Below are positions 26,893 to 36,959 of a stretch of DNA of 64,000 nt, piece after piece (the first letter of the stretch is position 1; the number at the start of each line of letters is the position of its first letter). Source of the stretch: Jannaschia helgolandensis (GTDB lineage: Bacteria; Pseudomonadota; Alphaproteobacteria; Rhodobacterales; Rhodobacteraceae). A program made the position numbers and the translations under genes. Under the pieces are notes generated by a model, which was not told the origin of the DNA, did no database searches, and saw only the letters and a list, made by a program, of their open reading frames with translations. Location: the NCBI RefSeq assembly GCF_900109285.1, contig NZ_FNZQ01000001.1, positions 215,001 through 279,000 of the forward strand, read 5' to 3'.

Positions 26893-28227
26893 TCAGCCGC
26901 GAGCGAACTCTGGGTAGGCTTCCATCCCCAGTTCGGCCATGTCGAGGCCGCTGATCTCGGCCTCCTCGGACACCCGGATACCGCCCAGCGCCTTGAGGAT
27001 GAACCACACCAGCAAGCTGAAGATGAAGACGAAGGCACCGATTGCCACGAAGCCCAGAAGCTGGGTCGCGAAGGATGTGCCCTCCGTGTAGACCGGAACT
27101 ACCATTGTGCCCCAGAACCCCGCGATCAGGTGAACCGGGATGGCACCGACAACATCGTCTATTTTCATCTTGTCCAGGGCCGGGACCGCCAACACCACAA
27201 TCACGCCGCCGACCGCACCGATCCACAGCGCCCCAAACAGCGTCGGATCGAGGGGGCCTGCGGTGATGGACACGAGGCCCGCCAACGCACCGTTCAGAAC
27301 CATCGTCAGATCGACCTTCTTGTAGAGGACCTGCGTCAGGATCAGCGCCGCGACGGCACCGGCGGCGGCGGCCATGTTGGTATTCGCGAAGATACGGCTG
27401 ATGTCGGTCACGTCACCGATGGAACCCATGGCCAGTTGCGATGCGCCGTTGAAGCCAAACCAGCCCATCCAAAGGATGAACGTGCCCAGGGTCGCAAGCG
27501 CCAGGTTCGAGCCGGGCATCGGAACGACGCGGCCTTCCTTGGTGTATTTGCCCAGACGCGGGCCCAACACGATCGCACCCGCCAGTGCGGCGAACCCCCC
27601 GGTGGCATGGACTAGGGTCGAACCGGCAAAGTCCGAGAATCCGGCCTCCGACAACCAGCCGCCGCCCCACTGCCACGAGGCCTCGATCGGATAGATGACA
27701 CCGGTCAGCACCACCGTGAAGATCAGGAACGGCCAGAGCTTGATGCGCTCGGCCAGAGTGCCCGAAACGATTGACGCGGTGGCGGCGACGAACATCAGCT
27801 GGAAAAAGAAGTCCGAACCGACGGACGCATAGGTCACGTCGACCACGTCCGCACCAGCACCCACAGGCTCCAGCGATACGGGCGCGAACAGTTTGCCCAG
27901 ATAGCCCACGATGGTCCAGTCGTCGCCAGGATACATTATGCCGTAGCCGATCAGCCAATACATGAGCGCAGCAATGGAAAAGAGAGCGATATTCTTGGTC
28001 AGCTGCATCGTCACATTCTTGGACCGGACGAGACCGGCTTCCAGCATGGAGAAACCGGCGGCCATCCAGAACACCAGAAAGCCACCGATAAGAAACAGCA
28101 GCGTGTTGAAGATATAAGCGGTGTCCGCGAAAGTCGCGAATTCGGGTGCGGCGGCGTCCTGCGCGGTGCCCATCGTGGGCAAAGCGAGGAGCATTGCCCC
28201 GAGAAGAAGTGAGTTGTGGAGTTTCAT
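26893..28227 (-). CDS. amtB: ammonium transporter AmtB
   Basis: Inner-membrane ammonium channel, trimeric, 444 residues. Residues 1-22 are a signal-like segment (cleaved in many Amt proteins), then about 11 membrane helices. Twin pore histidines appear in TLVHATGGFAALAG and IPVHLIAGFWG. FNTLLFLIGGFLVFWMAAGFSMLEAGLVR is split over the first helices as in other Amt proteins. It lies 26 bases downstream of glnK, the standard arrangement in which GlnK blocks the channel under nitrogen excess. Confidence 0.96.
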   Translation of the reverse strand: MKLHNSLLLGAMLLALPTMGTAQDAAAPEFATFADTAYIFNTLLFLIGGFLVFWMAAGFSMLEAGLVRSKNVTMQLTKNIALFSIAALMYWLIGYGIMYPGDDWTIVGYLGKLFAPVSLEPVGAGADVVDVTYASVGSDFFFQLMFVAATASIVSGTLAERIKLWPFLIFTVVLTGVIYPIEASWQWGGGWLSEAGFSDFAGSTLVHATGGFAALAGAIVLGPRLGKYTKEGRVVPMPGSNLALATLGTFILWMGWFGFNGASQLAMGSIGDVTDISRIFANTNMAAAAGAVAALILTQVLYKKVDLTMVLNGALAGLVSITAGPLDPTLFGALWIGAVGGVIVVLAVPALDKMKIDDVVGAIPVHLIAGFWGTMVVPVYTEGTSFATQLLGFVAIGAFVFIFSLLVWFILKALGGIRVSEEAEISGLDMAELGMEAYPEFARG

Positions 28228-28253
28228 GTCAATCCTGTCCCCTTGAATGTCGA

Positions 28254-28592
28254 TCAGATCGCGTCGTCGTTCAGCTCGCCGGTGCGCACGCGCACGGCCT
28301 GGCTAACGTCGAGGACGAAGATTTTGCCGTCGCCGATCTTGTCGGTCTTGGCGGTGGCGGCAATGGTCTCTACGACCTGGTCGGCCATGGCGGAGGGCAC
28401 CACGATCTCCAGCTTGACCTTCGGCACGAAGTTTACGGCGTATTCGGCTCCACGATAGATTTCGGTGTGACCCGACTGGCTTCCGAAGCCCTTGATCTCC
28501 GTCACCATCATGCCGCGCACGCCGAGGGTGGTCAGTGCCTCTCGGACCTCCTCCAGCTTGAACGGCTTGATTGCTGCGATGATGAGTTTCAC
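28254..28592 (-). CDS. glnK: nitrogen regulatory protein P-II (GlnK)
   Basis: Trimeric nitrogen-status sensor of 112 residues, uridylylated on Tyr51, which is present in the T-loop (TEIYRGAEY). The B-loop KTDKIGDGKIFVLDV and the C-terminal RVRTGE are intact. The start is GTG at 28592 with AAGGGG upstream; an overlapping ATG is out of frame. It forms an operon with amtB. Upstream lie inverted TGCACC/GGTGCA half-sites that resemble NtrC sites. Confidence 0.95.
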   Translation of the reverse strand: MKLIIAAIKPFKLEEVREALTTLGVRGMMVTEIKGFGSQSGHTEIYRGAEYAVNFVPKVKLEIVVPSAMADQVVETIAATAKTDKIGDGKIFVLDVSQAVRVRTGELNDDAI

Positions 28593-28745
28593 ATCAATTC
28601 CCCTTGTCATTGCGATCCACAGACCGGACGACGGCAGATCACGAACCCGTGGGGGGAGGCGCAACGTATAGGCAGGCTTGGCAGGTTCACTCCGTACCCG
28701 ATGCCCGGATTTTCGCCTGTTTTCGAGGCAAAGCATAAAATTTAG

Positions 28746-28822
28746 GCATATCAAATATGCTGCACCTGCGAAGGATTTGAGGTTCGGGGTGCACAATCGA
28801 CTCGCATCGCCATATATTGGCG
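28746..28822. promoter_or_regulatory. operator region between glnK and the PBP gene
   Basis: Three symmetric elements lie in the 256-base divergent gap: palindrome GCATAT-CAA-ATATGC (28746-28760), inverted TGCACC (28761-28766) and GGTGCA (28788-28793), and CGCCA-TATAT-TGGCG (28808-28822). The TGCACC/GGTGCA pair matches NtrC half-sites but spaced 21 rather than 5 bases. The last palindrome is 27 bases before the PBP start. Which gene each serves is unclear. Confidence 0.4.
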
Positions 28823-28848
28823 AAAACCCTCTAACGGGATGAGCAGCA

Positions 28849-31023
28849 ATGGCACGATCTGGCAAAACCCGTCTGGTCGCCGACAAACGGCGGACAACGC
28901 CCAGGGGCGAAAAACCCGCCGCGAAACCGGCCCGCAAAAGGCGTGCCAAGCCCACCGCCCGCAAGTCGCGCGGCCTTCTGGGCTGGCTACTCCTGCCATT
29001 CGGTTTGCTGATCCGGCTGGGCTGGGCGTTGGCGTGGCGTGGGGCAGCGATCGCGGCTGCCATCCTGCTGGCGGCGACGATCTACAATTATGCCCGCATT
29101 CCTGACATGGCCACGCTGTCCGACGGGCGGGCGCGCGGGTCCGTCACATTGCAGGATCGCGAGGGGCAGACATTTGCTTGGCGCGGTGACAATTTCGCCG
29201 GGCTGATCACGCTGGATGGGGTGTCGACTCAACTGTCGAATGCCGTCGTGGCCAGTGAGGATAAGCGATTCTATAAACACTTCGGCGTCAGCCCCCGCGG
29301 CATCGTCGGTGCCATGCGTAGCAATATGCAGGCCGGACGGGGGCCGTTTTCGGGCGGCGGTGGCTCGACCATCACACAGCAGGTCGCCAAGCTTCTGTGT
29401 CTGGGACAGGACTGGGACCAGACCCTTGGCATGACCGAAGCGCAGTTCGAGGCCGACTGCCGCGTCGGAAGCGTGTGGCGCAAGCTGAAGGAAATTCCCT
29501 ATGCCTTGGCGCTGGAGGCGAAGTTCACCAAGGATGAGATCCTGGCGATCTATCTGAACAGGGCTTATCTTGGGGCTGGTGCGCGGGGTTTCGCCGCCGC
29601 CAGCCAGCGATATTTCGGCAAATCGGTCGCACGGCTGAACCCGTCCGAGGCGGCTATGCTTTCGGGTCTGCTGCCCGCGCCCAGCTACTACGCACCGACC
29701 AACAACCTGCAACGTGCGCAGGACCGGGCCGAAACTGTGCTGCGCCTGATGCGCGAGCAGGGCTATCTGACCAGTGCGGAGTTCGCTCAGGCCCTCGAAC
29801 AGCCCGCCACCCTCTCGTCCGCCGCAGGGCAGGACACTGGCGGGTATTTCGCGGATTGGGTCATGTCGGCCGGTCCCGACTTCCTGACCGGCGAGACGAC
29901 AGAAGATGTTCTGGTCCGGACCACCCTCGATCAGCGTATCCAGAAGGCCGCCGAGGATGCCCTGGCCGCGGTTTTCGAGGCCAGTGTCAGTCCGGAGTCC
30001 GAGGCGCAGGGCGCTATCGTCGTGATGTCCGCCGACGGCGCGGTCCGCGCGATGGTCGGCGGGCGCGACACGCGGGGCGGCGGGCAATTCAATCGCGCCA
30101 TCCAGGCAGTTCGCCAGACCGGTTCCAGCTTCAAACCTTTCGTCTATGCCGCGGCGCTGGATCTGGGAATGCGGTTTGACGACTACATTCTGGATGCACC
30201 GTTAACACTGAACATCCCCGGGTCGGGTGCGTGGTCGCCCGAGAACTACAGCCGCAATTACGCCGGAGAAGTCACGCTCACAGATTCGCTGGCGCGGTCG
30301 CTGAATACATCGACCGTACGGCTGTCGGAACAGGTCGGTCGGGATGTGGTCCGCAAGGTGGCCACCGATTTCGGGATCAACAGCGACCTGGCGGCCGGCC
30401 CTGCCCTGGCCCTGGGGGCAAGTGAATCCACCCTGCTGGAAATGACCGGAGCCTATGCCGGTATCCTGAATGGCGGCACCAGCGTCACACCCTATGGACT
30501 CAGTTCGCTGACTCTGCGTGGCGACGACGTGCCGCTCGTCGATCACGAAAGCGGTCTGGGGGAACGGGTCATTCAGGAAAACGCCGCGCGACAGCTTGTC
30601 TACATGATGTATCAGGGCGTCGAGAGGGGCACCGGCAAGCGCGCCAAGCTGCCCGATGGCCGCCCGGCAGCGGGTAAGACCGGCACCACCAGCAGCTATC
30701 GCGACGCATGGTTCATCGGCTTCACTGGGGATTACGTCGCGGGCGTCTGGATGGGATATGACGACAATTCGCCCCTGACCGGCGTGACGGGCGGCGGCTT
30801 GCCCGCCGAAATCTGGCGCGAGACGATGGTGCGTGTGCAGGAGGGTCTGCCGGTCCGGCCCCTGCCGATGATCGACGCCGAGGCCGAGGCACGCCCCGCC
30901 CCCGCCCCGCAGGTCGTTCAGCAGCGGCCCGCACCGCAACAGCCCCAGCATCAGCAGCCGCAACCCGATCTGGCGGAGCGGATATTGATGGATGTTCTGG
31001 GTGGAATTTTCCGTCGCAATTGA
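28849..31023 (+). CDS. class A penicillin-binding protein, PBP1A-like
   Basis: Bifunctional peptidoglycan glycosyltransferase/transpeptidase, 724 residues, anchored by one membrane helix (about 43-80) after a Lys/Arg-rich cytoplasmic tail. The glycosyltransferase motif VASEDKRFYKHFG has Glu137, with GGSTITQQVAK and SEAAMLSGLLPAP following. The transpeptidase has Ser426 (TGSSFKPF), SLNT and KTGTT with Lys610. The C-terminal 60 residues are Pro/Gln-rich and probably unstructured. It is monocistronic and divergent from glnK. Confidence 0.93.
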   Translation: MARSGKTRLVADKRRTTPRGEKPAAKPARKRRAKPTARKSRGLLGWLLLPFGLLIRLGWALAWRGAAIAAAILLAATIYNYARIPDMATLSDGRARGSVTLQDREGQTFAWRGDNFAGLITLDGVSTQLSNAVVASEDKRFYKHFGVSPRGIVGAMRSNMQAGRGPFSGGGGSTITQQVAKLLCLGQDWDQTLGMTEAQFEADCRVGSVWRKLKEIPYALALEAKFTKDEILAIYLNRAYLGAGARGFAAASQRYFGKSVARLNPSEAAMLSGLLPAPSYYAPTNNLQRAQDRAETVLRLMREQGYLTSAEFAQALEQPATLSSAAGQDTGGYFADWVMSAGPDFLTGETTEDVLVRTTLDQRIQKAAEDALAAVFEASVSPESEAQGAIVVMSADGAVRAMVGGRDTRGGGQFNRAIQAVRQTGSSFKPFVYAAALDLGMRFDDYILDAPLTLNIPGSGAWSPENYSRNYAGEVTLTDSLARSLNTSTVRLSEQVGRDVVRKVATDFGINSDLAAGPALALGASESTLLEMTGAYAGILNGGTSVTPYGLSSLTLRGDDVPLVDHESGLGERVIQENAARQLVYMMYQGVERGTGKRAKLPDGRPAAGKTGTTSSYRDAWFIGFTGDYVAGVWMGYDDNSPLTGVTGGGLPAEIWRETMVRVQEGLPVRPLPMIDAEAEARPAPAPQVVQQRPAPQQPQHQQPQPDLAERILMDVLGGIFRRN

Positions 31024-31081
31024 CGGTCTGTTCATTCCTCTGACGCTAAAAGACGCGGCCCGATAACGGAGTCCGCACCGC

Positions 31082-32827
31082 ATGCCACCCCCGTGCCGAA
31101 CCACGCGCCCCTCGGGCAGTGAGGAGGTCGCCGCCATCCGCCGGGCGTCGGCCGCTTCGATGAGGATGGTTTTCGTGTTCTCGATGGCGGTGAACCTTCT
31201 GATGCTGACCGGCCCGGTCTACATGCTTCAGGTCTACGACCGGGTTCTGGGTTCAAGATCCGAAGAAACGCTTGTCGCACTGTCAGTCGTGGCAACATTC
31301 CTGTTTGTCATGATGGGTGTGCTGGATCATGCCCGCGGGCGTGTCATGGCGCGGGTCGGCGCGGAGTTTCAGGCCCGGTTGGACGGCCGCGTCTTCGCCG
31401 CGCATCTGCGCCATTTGTCGCTGACCCCCGGTGGGGCGGGCGGGCGCAATCCGCTGCGGGATGTCGAGGCTGTGCAGCGGCTGATGTCCTCACCTGTCTT
31501 TCTCGCCCTGTTCGACATCCCCTGGACGCCGCTGTTCATCGCGGCGATCTTTCTGTTCCATCCGATGCTGGGGCTTCTTGCCCTTGCCGGTGGGGTCGCG
31601 CTGATCGCGCTGGCCTTGATCAACCAGTTGATGGCATCCGGACCGATGGCGCAGGCAAATCTGGCCACTGCGCGCGCCGAACTGACGGCACAGCAACTCG
31701 CATCCGAGGCGGAACTCGTTCAGTCTCTGGGCATGCGCGGCGCCGCCTTCGCCCGTTGGATGAAGACGCGAGGCCGGTCTCTGACGCAATCGATGATGTT
31801 CTCGGACCGCTCGGGGCTGTTTACCGTGACGACCAAGACGCTGCGGCTGTTCCTGCAATCGGCAATGCTGGGTCTCGGGGCATGGCTGGTCTTGCGGGGC
31901 GAGATGACGGCTGGCGCGATGATCGCCGGATCCATCCTTCTGGGGCGCGCGCTGTCGCCCATCGAAATGGTGATCGGCCAATGGCAGATGATCCATGCGG
32001 CGCGACGCGGGCGTTTGTCGGTGATCGAGTTGCTGGACACGATCCCCGCCGAAGTGGTGCGCACACCCCTGCCCCGCCCGAGGGCGCGGCTGGTCGCCGA
32101 GAATGTGACGATGGTGCCTCCGGGTGCGACCCAGGCCAGCCTGCGGGCAGTGTCCTTCGTGCTGGCCCCAGGTCAGGCGATGGGCGTCATCGGACCGTCT
32201 GGCGCGGGCAAGACGTCGCTGGCCAAAGCCATTACCGGAGCATGGCCCACCGCAGGCGGTCGCATGCGACTGGACAGCGCGACGCTGGAACAATACGACC
32301 CCGACGTTCTGGGCAGTTATATCGGCTATCTGCCGCAGACGGTGACATTGTTCGACGGCACCATCGGCGAAAATATCGCCCGCCTTCAATCCGATGCAGA
32401 CCCGGCACTGATCGTCAAAGCCGCAAAGAAAGCCGCCGCGCACGAGATGATCCTTCAGCAACCAGCAGGTTACGACACGCCTGTGTCTGCCGTCGGGGGC
32501 CGATTGTCGGGAGGGCAGATCCAGCGCATCGGTCTGGCCCGCGCAATGTTCCGCGACCCCGAGATTCTGGTCCTGGACGAGCCGAACTCGAACCTCGACA
32601 ACGACGGAACGATGGCGTTGAACCGCGCGATCAAGGCCATGAAGGATGCGGGTGGCGCAGTCATCATAATCGCGCACCGCCCCGCCGCGATTCAGGAATG
32701 CGATCTGCTTCTGATGCTGGAGCATGGCGCACGCGCTGCCTTCGGCCCGCGCGAGGAAGTCTTGCAGAAACGCGTAAAAAACCACGTCCAGATCGCGGGT
32801 GGCGCGCGACCGGGGACAATGTCGTGA
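31082..32827 (+). CDS. type I secretion ABC permease/ATPase (PrtD-like)
   Basis: A 581-residue half-transporter: an N-terminal membrane domain with about six helices from residue 27 ([26 protein letters not shown] is the PrtD/AprD signature, no peptidase domain) and an ATP-binding domain. Walker [10 protein letters not shown] is near 373, the signature LSGGQIQR near 475, and Walker [13 protein letters not shown]. It exports an RTX-like substrate together with a membrane-fusion protein and TolC. It lies 58 bases after the PBP gene, with GGAG upstream. Its stop overlaps the hlyD-like start. No substrate gene is nearby. Confidence 0.9.
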   Translation: MPPPCRTTRPSGSEEVAAIRRASAASMRMVFVFSMAVNLLMLTGPVYMLQVYDRVLGSRSEETLVALSVVATFLFVMMGVLDHARGRVMARVGAEFQARLDGRVFAAHLRHLSLTPGGAGGRNPLRDVEAVQRLMSSPVFLALFDIPWTPLFIAAIFLFHPMLGLLALAGGVALIALALINQLMASGPMAQANLATARAELTAQQLASEAELVQSLGMRGAAFARWMKTRGRSLTQSMMFSDRSGLFTVTTKTLRLFLQSAMLGLGAWLVLRGEMTAGAMIAGSILLGRALSPIEMVIGQWQMIHAARRGRLSVIELLDTIPAEVVRTPLPRPRARLVAENVTMVPPGATQASLRAVSFVLAPGQAMGVIGPSGAGKTSLAKAITGAWPTAGGRMRLDSATLEQYDPDVLGSYIGYLPQTVTLFDGTIGENIARLQSDADPALIVKAAKKAAAHEMILQQPAGYDTPVSAVGGRLSGGQIQRIGLARAMFRDPEILVLDEPNSNLDNDGTMALNRAIKAMKDAGGAVIIIAHRPAAIQECDLLLMLEHGARAAFGPREEVLQKRVKNHVQIAGGARPGTMS

Positions 32828-34143
32828 CGCGCACCGCTGGCCCTGGTCCTGATCTGGCGCAATATTCCACTGCAAGGCCACTGATGCTGGGAATTCTGGC
32901 CCTTCTGTTGCTGATCGGCGGGTTCGGGTCATGGGCACTGACGGCGGAAATCTCAGGCGCAATCGTGACTTCGGGGCGGATTGCGGTCGACCGGAACCGA
33001 CAGGTCGTGCAACACCCGGACGGCGGCGTCGTGACCGAAATCCTGGTACGCGACGGCGATACGGTCGAAGCCGGTCAGGTGCTGATCCGGCTTGACCCGA
33101 CTGCGTTGCAATCGGATGCCGATATCCTGAGGAGTCAGATCCTCGAACTCGAGGGACGCGCAGCGCGCCTGATGGCCGAAAGGGACGGGGCGCAGATGCT
33201 GACCTTTCCCGCCGGTCTACTGGCCGCAGGGCGGGTCCGCCGCGACGTGGCAGAGACCATTGCAGGACAGCGCAACCTTTTCGCGACCCGCAGCACCGCG
33301 CGCAGTCGCGAGGTCGAACAGCTGACCCGCCGCAAGGAGCAGATCGCCAACCAGATTTCCGGGGTCGCCGCCCAATCCGCAGCGCTGCGGCGTCAGCTGG
33401 TGCTACTGCGTCAGGAACTGGTGGCCCAGCAGACCCTTCTGGCAAGCGGCCTGACCCAATCCTCCCGCGTTCTGGCGTTGCAACGGGACGAAGCCGGACT
33501 GCTGGGGCAACTGGGCGAATTCAGCGCCTCGGTGGCCGAATTGCAGGGCCGCATGACCGAAATCGATCTGGAAATCCTCAAACAAGGCAACCGCACGCGC
33601 GAAGATGCGATCACGGAATTGCGGGACCTGCGATCCCGTCAGATGGAGATTGCGGAACGTGACCGTGCCGTGCGCGCGCGCATGTCCCGTCTCGACATCA
33701 CCGCTCCGGTTGCCGGAATCGTCCATGACATGCAGGTCTTTGCCCAGCGCAGCGTCATTCGCGCAGCCGACCCGGTTCTCTATCTCGTGCCGCAGGACCG
33801 GCCGCTGGTAATCATCACTCAGGTCGATCCGATCCATGTCGATCAGGTGTATCCCGGACAACCTGTGACCCTGCGCCTGCCTGCCTTCGACGCACGGATC
33901 ACGCCAGAGTTGTTTGGCCATATCCGTCGCGTATCGCCCGACGCCCTGACTGATCCGGCGACGGGACTGACGTATTATCTGGCGGAGGTGCAGCCCGACG
34001 CCGGGGAAATCGCGCGGCTCGACGGTCAGGTTCTGCTTCCGGGCATGCCGGTCGAGGCCTATCTGCGGACTGGCGACCGCAGGGTGCTGGCCTATCTCGT
34101 CAAGCCGATGACCGATTACTTCAAGCGCGCGTTTCGGGAATAG
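32824..34143 (+). CDS. HlyD-family type I secretion adaptor (PrtE-like)
   Basis: A 439-residue membrane-fusion protein with one N-terminal helix (about 22-42), a lipoyl/barrel-sandwich segment ([25 protein letters not shown]), a long coiled coil (about 85-270) and the returning barrel ([16 protein letters not shown]). The GTG start overlaps the permease TGA (GTGA at 32824-32827), so the pair is coupled. A longer open frame runs upstream but lies inside the permease gene. The TolC partner is not in this window. Confidence 0.92.
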   Translation: MTRTAGPGPDLAQYSTARPLMLGILALLLLIGGFGSWALTAEISGAIVTSGRIAVDRNRQVVQHPDGGVVTEILVRDGDTVEAGQVLIRLDPTALQSDADILRSQILELEGRAARLMAERDGAQMLTFPAGLLAAGRVRRDVAETIAGQRNLFATRSTARSREVEQLTRRKEQIANQISGVAAQSAALRRQLVLLRQELVAQQTLLASGLTQSSRVLALQRDEAGLLGQLGEFSASVAELQGRMTEIDLEILKQGNRTREDAITELRDLRSRQMEIAERDRAVRARMSRLDITAPVAGIVHDMQVFAQRSVIRAADPVLYLVPQDRPLVIITQVDPIHVDQVYPGQPVTLRLPAFDARITPELFGHIRRVSPDALTDPATGLTYYLAEVQPDAGEIARLDGQVLLPGMPVEAYLRTGDRRVLAYLVKPMTDYFKRAFRE

Positions 34144-34251
34144 TCTTCGTACGGACATGTGCCTCCTCCCGCATGCCACGCGTCCGGACATCTGCTTGGC
34201 ATCGGCGGTTCGGCATGTCAGCAATCGTGCGACAATAACAGGAGTTGCCCG

Positions 34252-34707
34252 ATGTCCTATACCGAGACCCTTGCAAAGTTGGGCGTAACCCTGCCCGATG
34301 CCCCGGCCCCGGCCGCCAACTATGTGCCTGCCGTCCGCTCGGGCGACCTGCTGTTCGTCTCGGGCCAGATCAGCAACGGTCCGGACGGGCTGATCAAGGG
34401 ACGGCTGGGTGATGATATGTCGGTCGAGGACGGTGCCGCCGCCGCCCGCGCCTGTGCGATCAGCCTGCTGGCACAGGTCAAGGCGGCCTGCGGCGGCGAT
34501 ATCGAACGGCTGGAGCAGGTCGTCAAGCTGACCGCCTTCGTCAACTGCACGCCCGAGTTCGAGGATCAGCCCAAGGTCGTGAACGGTGCATCGGACTTTC
34601 TGGTTGAAGCGCTGGGCGATGCGGGGCGCCATGCGCGATCCGCTGTCGGTGCCATTCTTCCATTCGGTGTCGCCGTCGAGATTGAAGGAATTTTTCGCAT
34701 AAAATGA
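34252..34707 (+). CDS. RidA/YjgF-family protein
   Basis: A 151-residue trimeric RidA relative; family members hydrolyse reactive enamine/imine intermediates from PLP enzymes. The core pattern SGDLLFVSGQISNGPDG, QVVKLTAFVNCTPEF and the C-terminal RSAVGAILPFGVAVEIEGIF carry the conserved Arg and Glu of active members. It belongs to the longer RidA subgroup. The start follows CAGGAG. Its stop overlaps the next start (ATGA). Confidence 0.9.
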   Translation: MSYTETLAKLGVTLPDAPAPAANYVPAVRSGDLLFVSGQISNGPDGLIKGRLGDDMSVEDGAAAARACAISLLAQVKAACGGDIERLEQVVKLTAFVNCTPEFEDQPKVVNGASDFLVEALGDAGRHARSAVGAILPFGVAVEIEGIFRIK

Positions 34708-35465
34708 CCCTGCCCGCAGCATTTCTGAAGGGACATATCGCGCACCGTGGCCTGCACGGGATCGGGGCCGATGGGGTCGGACGACCCGAGAACTCCATGG
34801 CGGCCTTCCGCGCCGCGGTGGAACTTGGTGTCGCCATCGAACTTGACCTTCAACCGTCGTCCGACGGTCATGCCATGGTGTTTCACGACTACGATCTGGC
34901 TCGTCTGACCGTGCGAGATGGCAAAGTCGGTTCGTTCACGGCAAAGGCTCTCTCCCAGACCGGCTTGCGAGGCGGAGATGCCGGCATACCTACCCTGGAA
35001 GCGGTGCTTGAGATGATTGCCGGGCGTGTGCCTGTCCTGATCGAGGTCAAGGATCAGGATGGGCAGATGGGTCCCGATGTTGGCCCCCTGGAAGCGGCGG
35101 CGATGGCGACACTGGACGGTTATGTTGGCGACGTCGCGGTGATGTCGTTCAACCCGCATTCGGTCGCCTGTTTTCAGCGCGATGCGCCACATCTGTCGCG
35201 CGGGTTGGTGACTTCCGCCTTTGATGCCGATCATTGGCCCGAACTGACGGAGTCCACACGGGACCACTTGGCCGCAATCCCAGATTTCGACAGACTGGGG
35301 TGCGATTTCATAAGCCATCAGGCCGATGCGCTGAATATGCCCCGCGTGTCCGAGTTGAAGCGCGCTGGGGCCGCGATCCTGTGCTGGACGATCCGATCTC
35401 CGGCGCAGGAGGCCGAGGCGCGCAAAATCGCCGATGCCGTCACGTTCGAAGGCTACTTGCCCTGA
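34704..35465 (+). CDS. glycerophosphodiester phosphodiesterase
   Basis: A 253-residue GDPD-family TIM barrel that releases glycerol-3-phosphate from glycerophosphodiesters. Motifs: AHRGLHG, RPENSMAAF, IELDLQPSSDG with the E-x-D metal ligands, and FHDYDLARLT with the second catalytic His. No signal peptide, so cytoplasmic. It overlaps ridA by ATGA. An EVKDQ motif (VLIEVKDQDG) completes the metal site. Confidence 0.9.
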   Translation: MTLPAAFLKGHIAHRGLHGIGADGVGRPENSMAAFRAAVELGVAIELDLQPSSDGHAMVFHDYDLARLTVRDGKVGSFTAKALSQTGLRGGDAGIPTLEAVLEMIAGRVPVLIEVKDQDGQMGPDVGPLEAAAMATLDGYVGDVAVMSFNPHSVACFQRDAPHLSRGLVTSAFDADHWPELTESTRDHLAAIPDFDRLGCDFISHQADALNMPRVSELKRAGAAILCWTIRSPAQEAEARKIADAVTFEGYLP

Positions 35466-35490
35466 TGCGTAACGGCCCCACCTGTTGCCC

Positions 35491-36696
35491 ATGACCAAAT
35501 CCGTCCTCAAGTCCGAAGCCGAAATTGCGATCCATGTCGTGCCGTCGCTGGCCGATATCGACGCCGCCGACTGGGACGCCTGTGCCAGTCCCGAAACGGC
35601 GGACGGTGGCTCGCCGAATGACCCGTTCACGACGCATCGGTTCCTGCGCGCGCTGGAAACATCCGGGAGCGTCGGGCCGGGCACCGGCTGGCAACCGCAA
35701 TATCTGATAGCAAAGTCAGGACAGGACATCATTGCCTGCGCGCCGCTCTATGCCAAAGGGCACAGTCAGGGCGAATACATCTTCGACCATGCCTGGGCGC
35801 AGGCTTGGGAGCGGGCGGGCGGCGATTATTATCCCAAGCTGCAACTGGCGGTTCCGTTTACCCCTGCAACCGGGCGGCGGTTCCTGTTGCGACCGGGATA
35901 CGAGGACGTCGGGTTTAAGGCGTTGGTTCAGGCGGCGGTGCAGGTGACGGAGCAAAACGGGCTGTCGTCGCTGCACATCACGTTCTGCACCGAAGACGAA
36001 AGGGCGGCGGGCGCGGCGCTGGGCCTGATGGAACGATCAAGCCAGCAGTTCCACTGGTTCAACGACGGATATGAAGCGTTCGATGAGTTTCTGGCGGCAC
36101 TCAGTTCCCGCAAGCGCAAGACAATCCGCCGTGAACGCGCCGTCGCGCAGGGGTTCGGCGGCGAAATAAATACCTACACCGGCGATACGCTGCGGCACGA
36201 GCATTGGGATGCTTTCTGGCGGTTCTATCGCGACACCGGCGCGCGCAAATGGGGCACACCATATCTGACCCGCGCGTTCTTCGATCAGGTGCAGGAAACG
36301 ATGCGCGACGACGTCATGCTGGTTCTGGCCGAACGCGATGGCGTGCCAGTGGCGGGCGCGCTGAATTTCATCGGACGCGATGTGCTCTATGGGCGCTACT
36401 GGGGCGCGGTCGAGCATCACCCGATGTTGCATTTCGAGCTGTGTTATTATCAGGCCATCGACCTTGCCATCGAACGCGGCCTGTCGCGGGTCGAGGCCGG
36501 GGCGCAGGGCGATCACAAGCTTGCGCGCGGCTATCTGCCGGTGACCTGCCACAGCCTTCACCATATTCCGAATGAAGGCTTCCGTCGCGCCGTGGAGCAG
36601 TTTCTTGAGGCCGAGGCACAGGCCGTGGAGGAGGACATCGAAGTTCTGACCGGCTATGGTCCGTTTCGGCGCATCGCGCAGGAGGAACAGGAATGA
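35491..36696 (+). CDS. GNAT-like COG3146 family protein
   Basis: A 401-residue protein of the COG3146/DUF482 family, related to peptidoglycan-bridge-forming FemAB-type acyltransferases. Recognised by [25 protein letters not shown] at the N-terminus (split over conserved positions), [13 protein letters not shown], and the C-terminal [19 protein letters not shown] that ends the family core. The activity has not been established for most members. It sits between a phosphodiesterase gene and phhB, overlapping the latter by ATGA. Start ATG at 35491; a TTG two codons upstream is unlikely. Confidence 0.85.
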   Translation: MTKSVLKSEAEIAIHVVPSLADIDAADWDACASPETADGGSPNDPFTTHRFLRALETSGSVGPGTGWQPQYLIAKSGQDIIACAPLYAKGHSQGEYIFDHAWAQAWERAGGDYYPKLQLAVPFTPATGRRFLLRPGYEDVGFKALVQAAVQVTEQNGLSSLHITFCTEDERAAGAALGLMERSSQQFHWFNDGYEAFDEFLAALSSRKRKTIRRERAVAQGFGGEINTYTGDTLRHEHWDAFWRFYRDTGARKWGTPYLTRAFFDQVQETMRDDVMLVLAERDGVPVAGALNFIGRDVLYGRYWGAVEHHPMLHFELCYYQAIDLAIERGLSRVEAGAQGDHKLARGYLPVTCHSLHHIPNEGFRRAVEQFLEAEAQAVEEDIEVLTGYGPFRRIAQEEQE

Positions 36697-36944
36697 CCTA
36701 TATGGAAATCCCCGAGGGCTGGTCCGGTGGCGCAGACGCGATCACGCGGCAGTTCAAGTTCGAAAACTTCTCGCAGGCATGGGGGTTCATGACCCGCGTG
36801 GCCCTTTTGGCAGAGGCTGCGAACCATCACCCTGACTGGCGCAATGTCTGGAACCGGGTGGACATTCGGCTGACGACGCATGATGCGGGCGGCCTGACGC
36901 AAAAGGATATCGACCTTGCGCGTGCTATCGACAAACTGACCTGA
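36693..36944 (+). CDS. phhB: 4a-hydroxytetrahydrobiopterin dehydratase
   Basis: An 83-residue pterin-4a-carbinolamine dehydratase that recycles the cofactor of aromatic amino acid hydroxylases. The catalytic pattern [21 protein letters not shown] and the C-terminal [15 protein letters not shown] are complete. It is shorter than average at the N-terminus but contains the full core. The start overlaps the stop of the COG3146 gene. No phenylalanine hydroxylase is nearby, so it may serve molybdopterin or another role. Confidence 0.88.
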   Translation: MTYMEIPEGWSGGADAITRQFKFENFSQAWGFMTRVALLAEAANHHPDWRNVWNRVDIRLTTHDAGGLTQKDIDLARAIDKLT

Positions 36945-36959
36945 AAGACGCCCTTCGAT

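Noticed and set aside
31490-33445. 651-codon minus-strand open frame
   Set aside because: Runs opposite the ABC permease and HlyD genes; composition rich in Arg/His/Gln without any domain.
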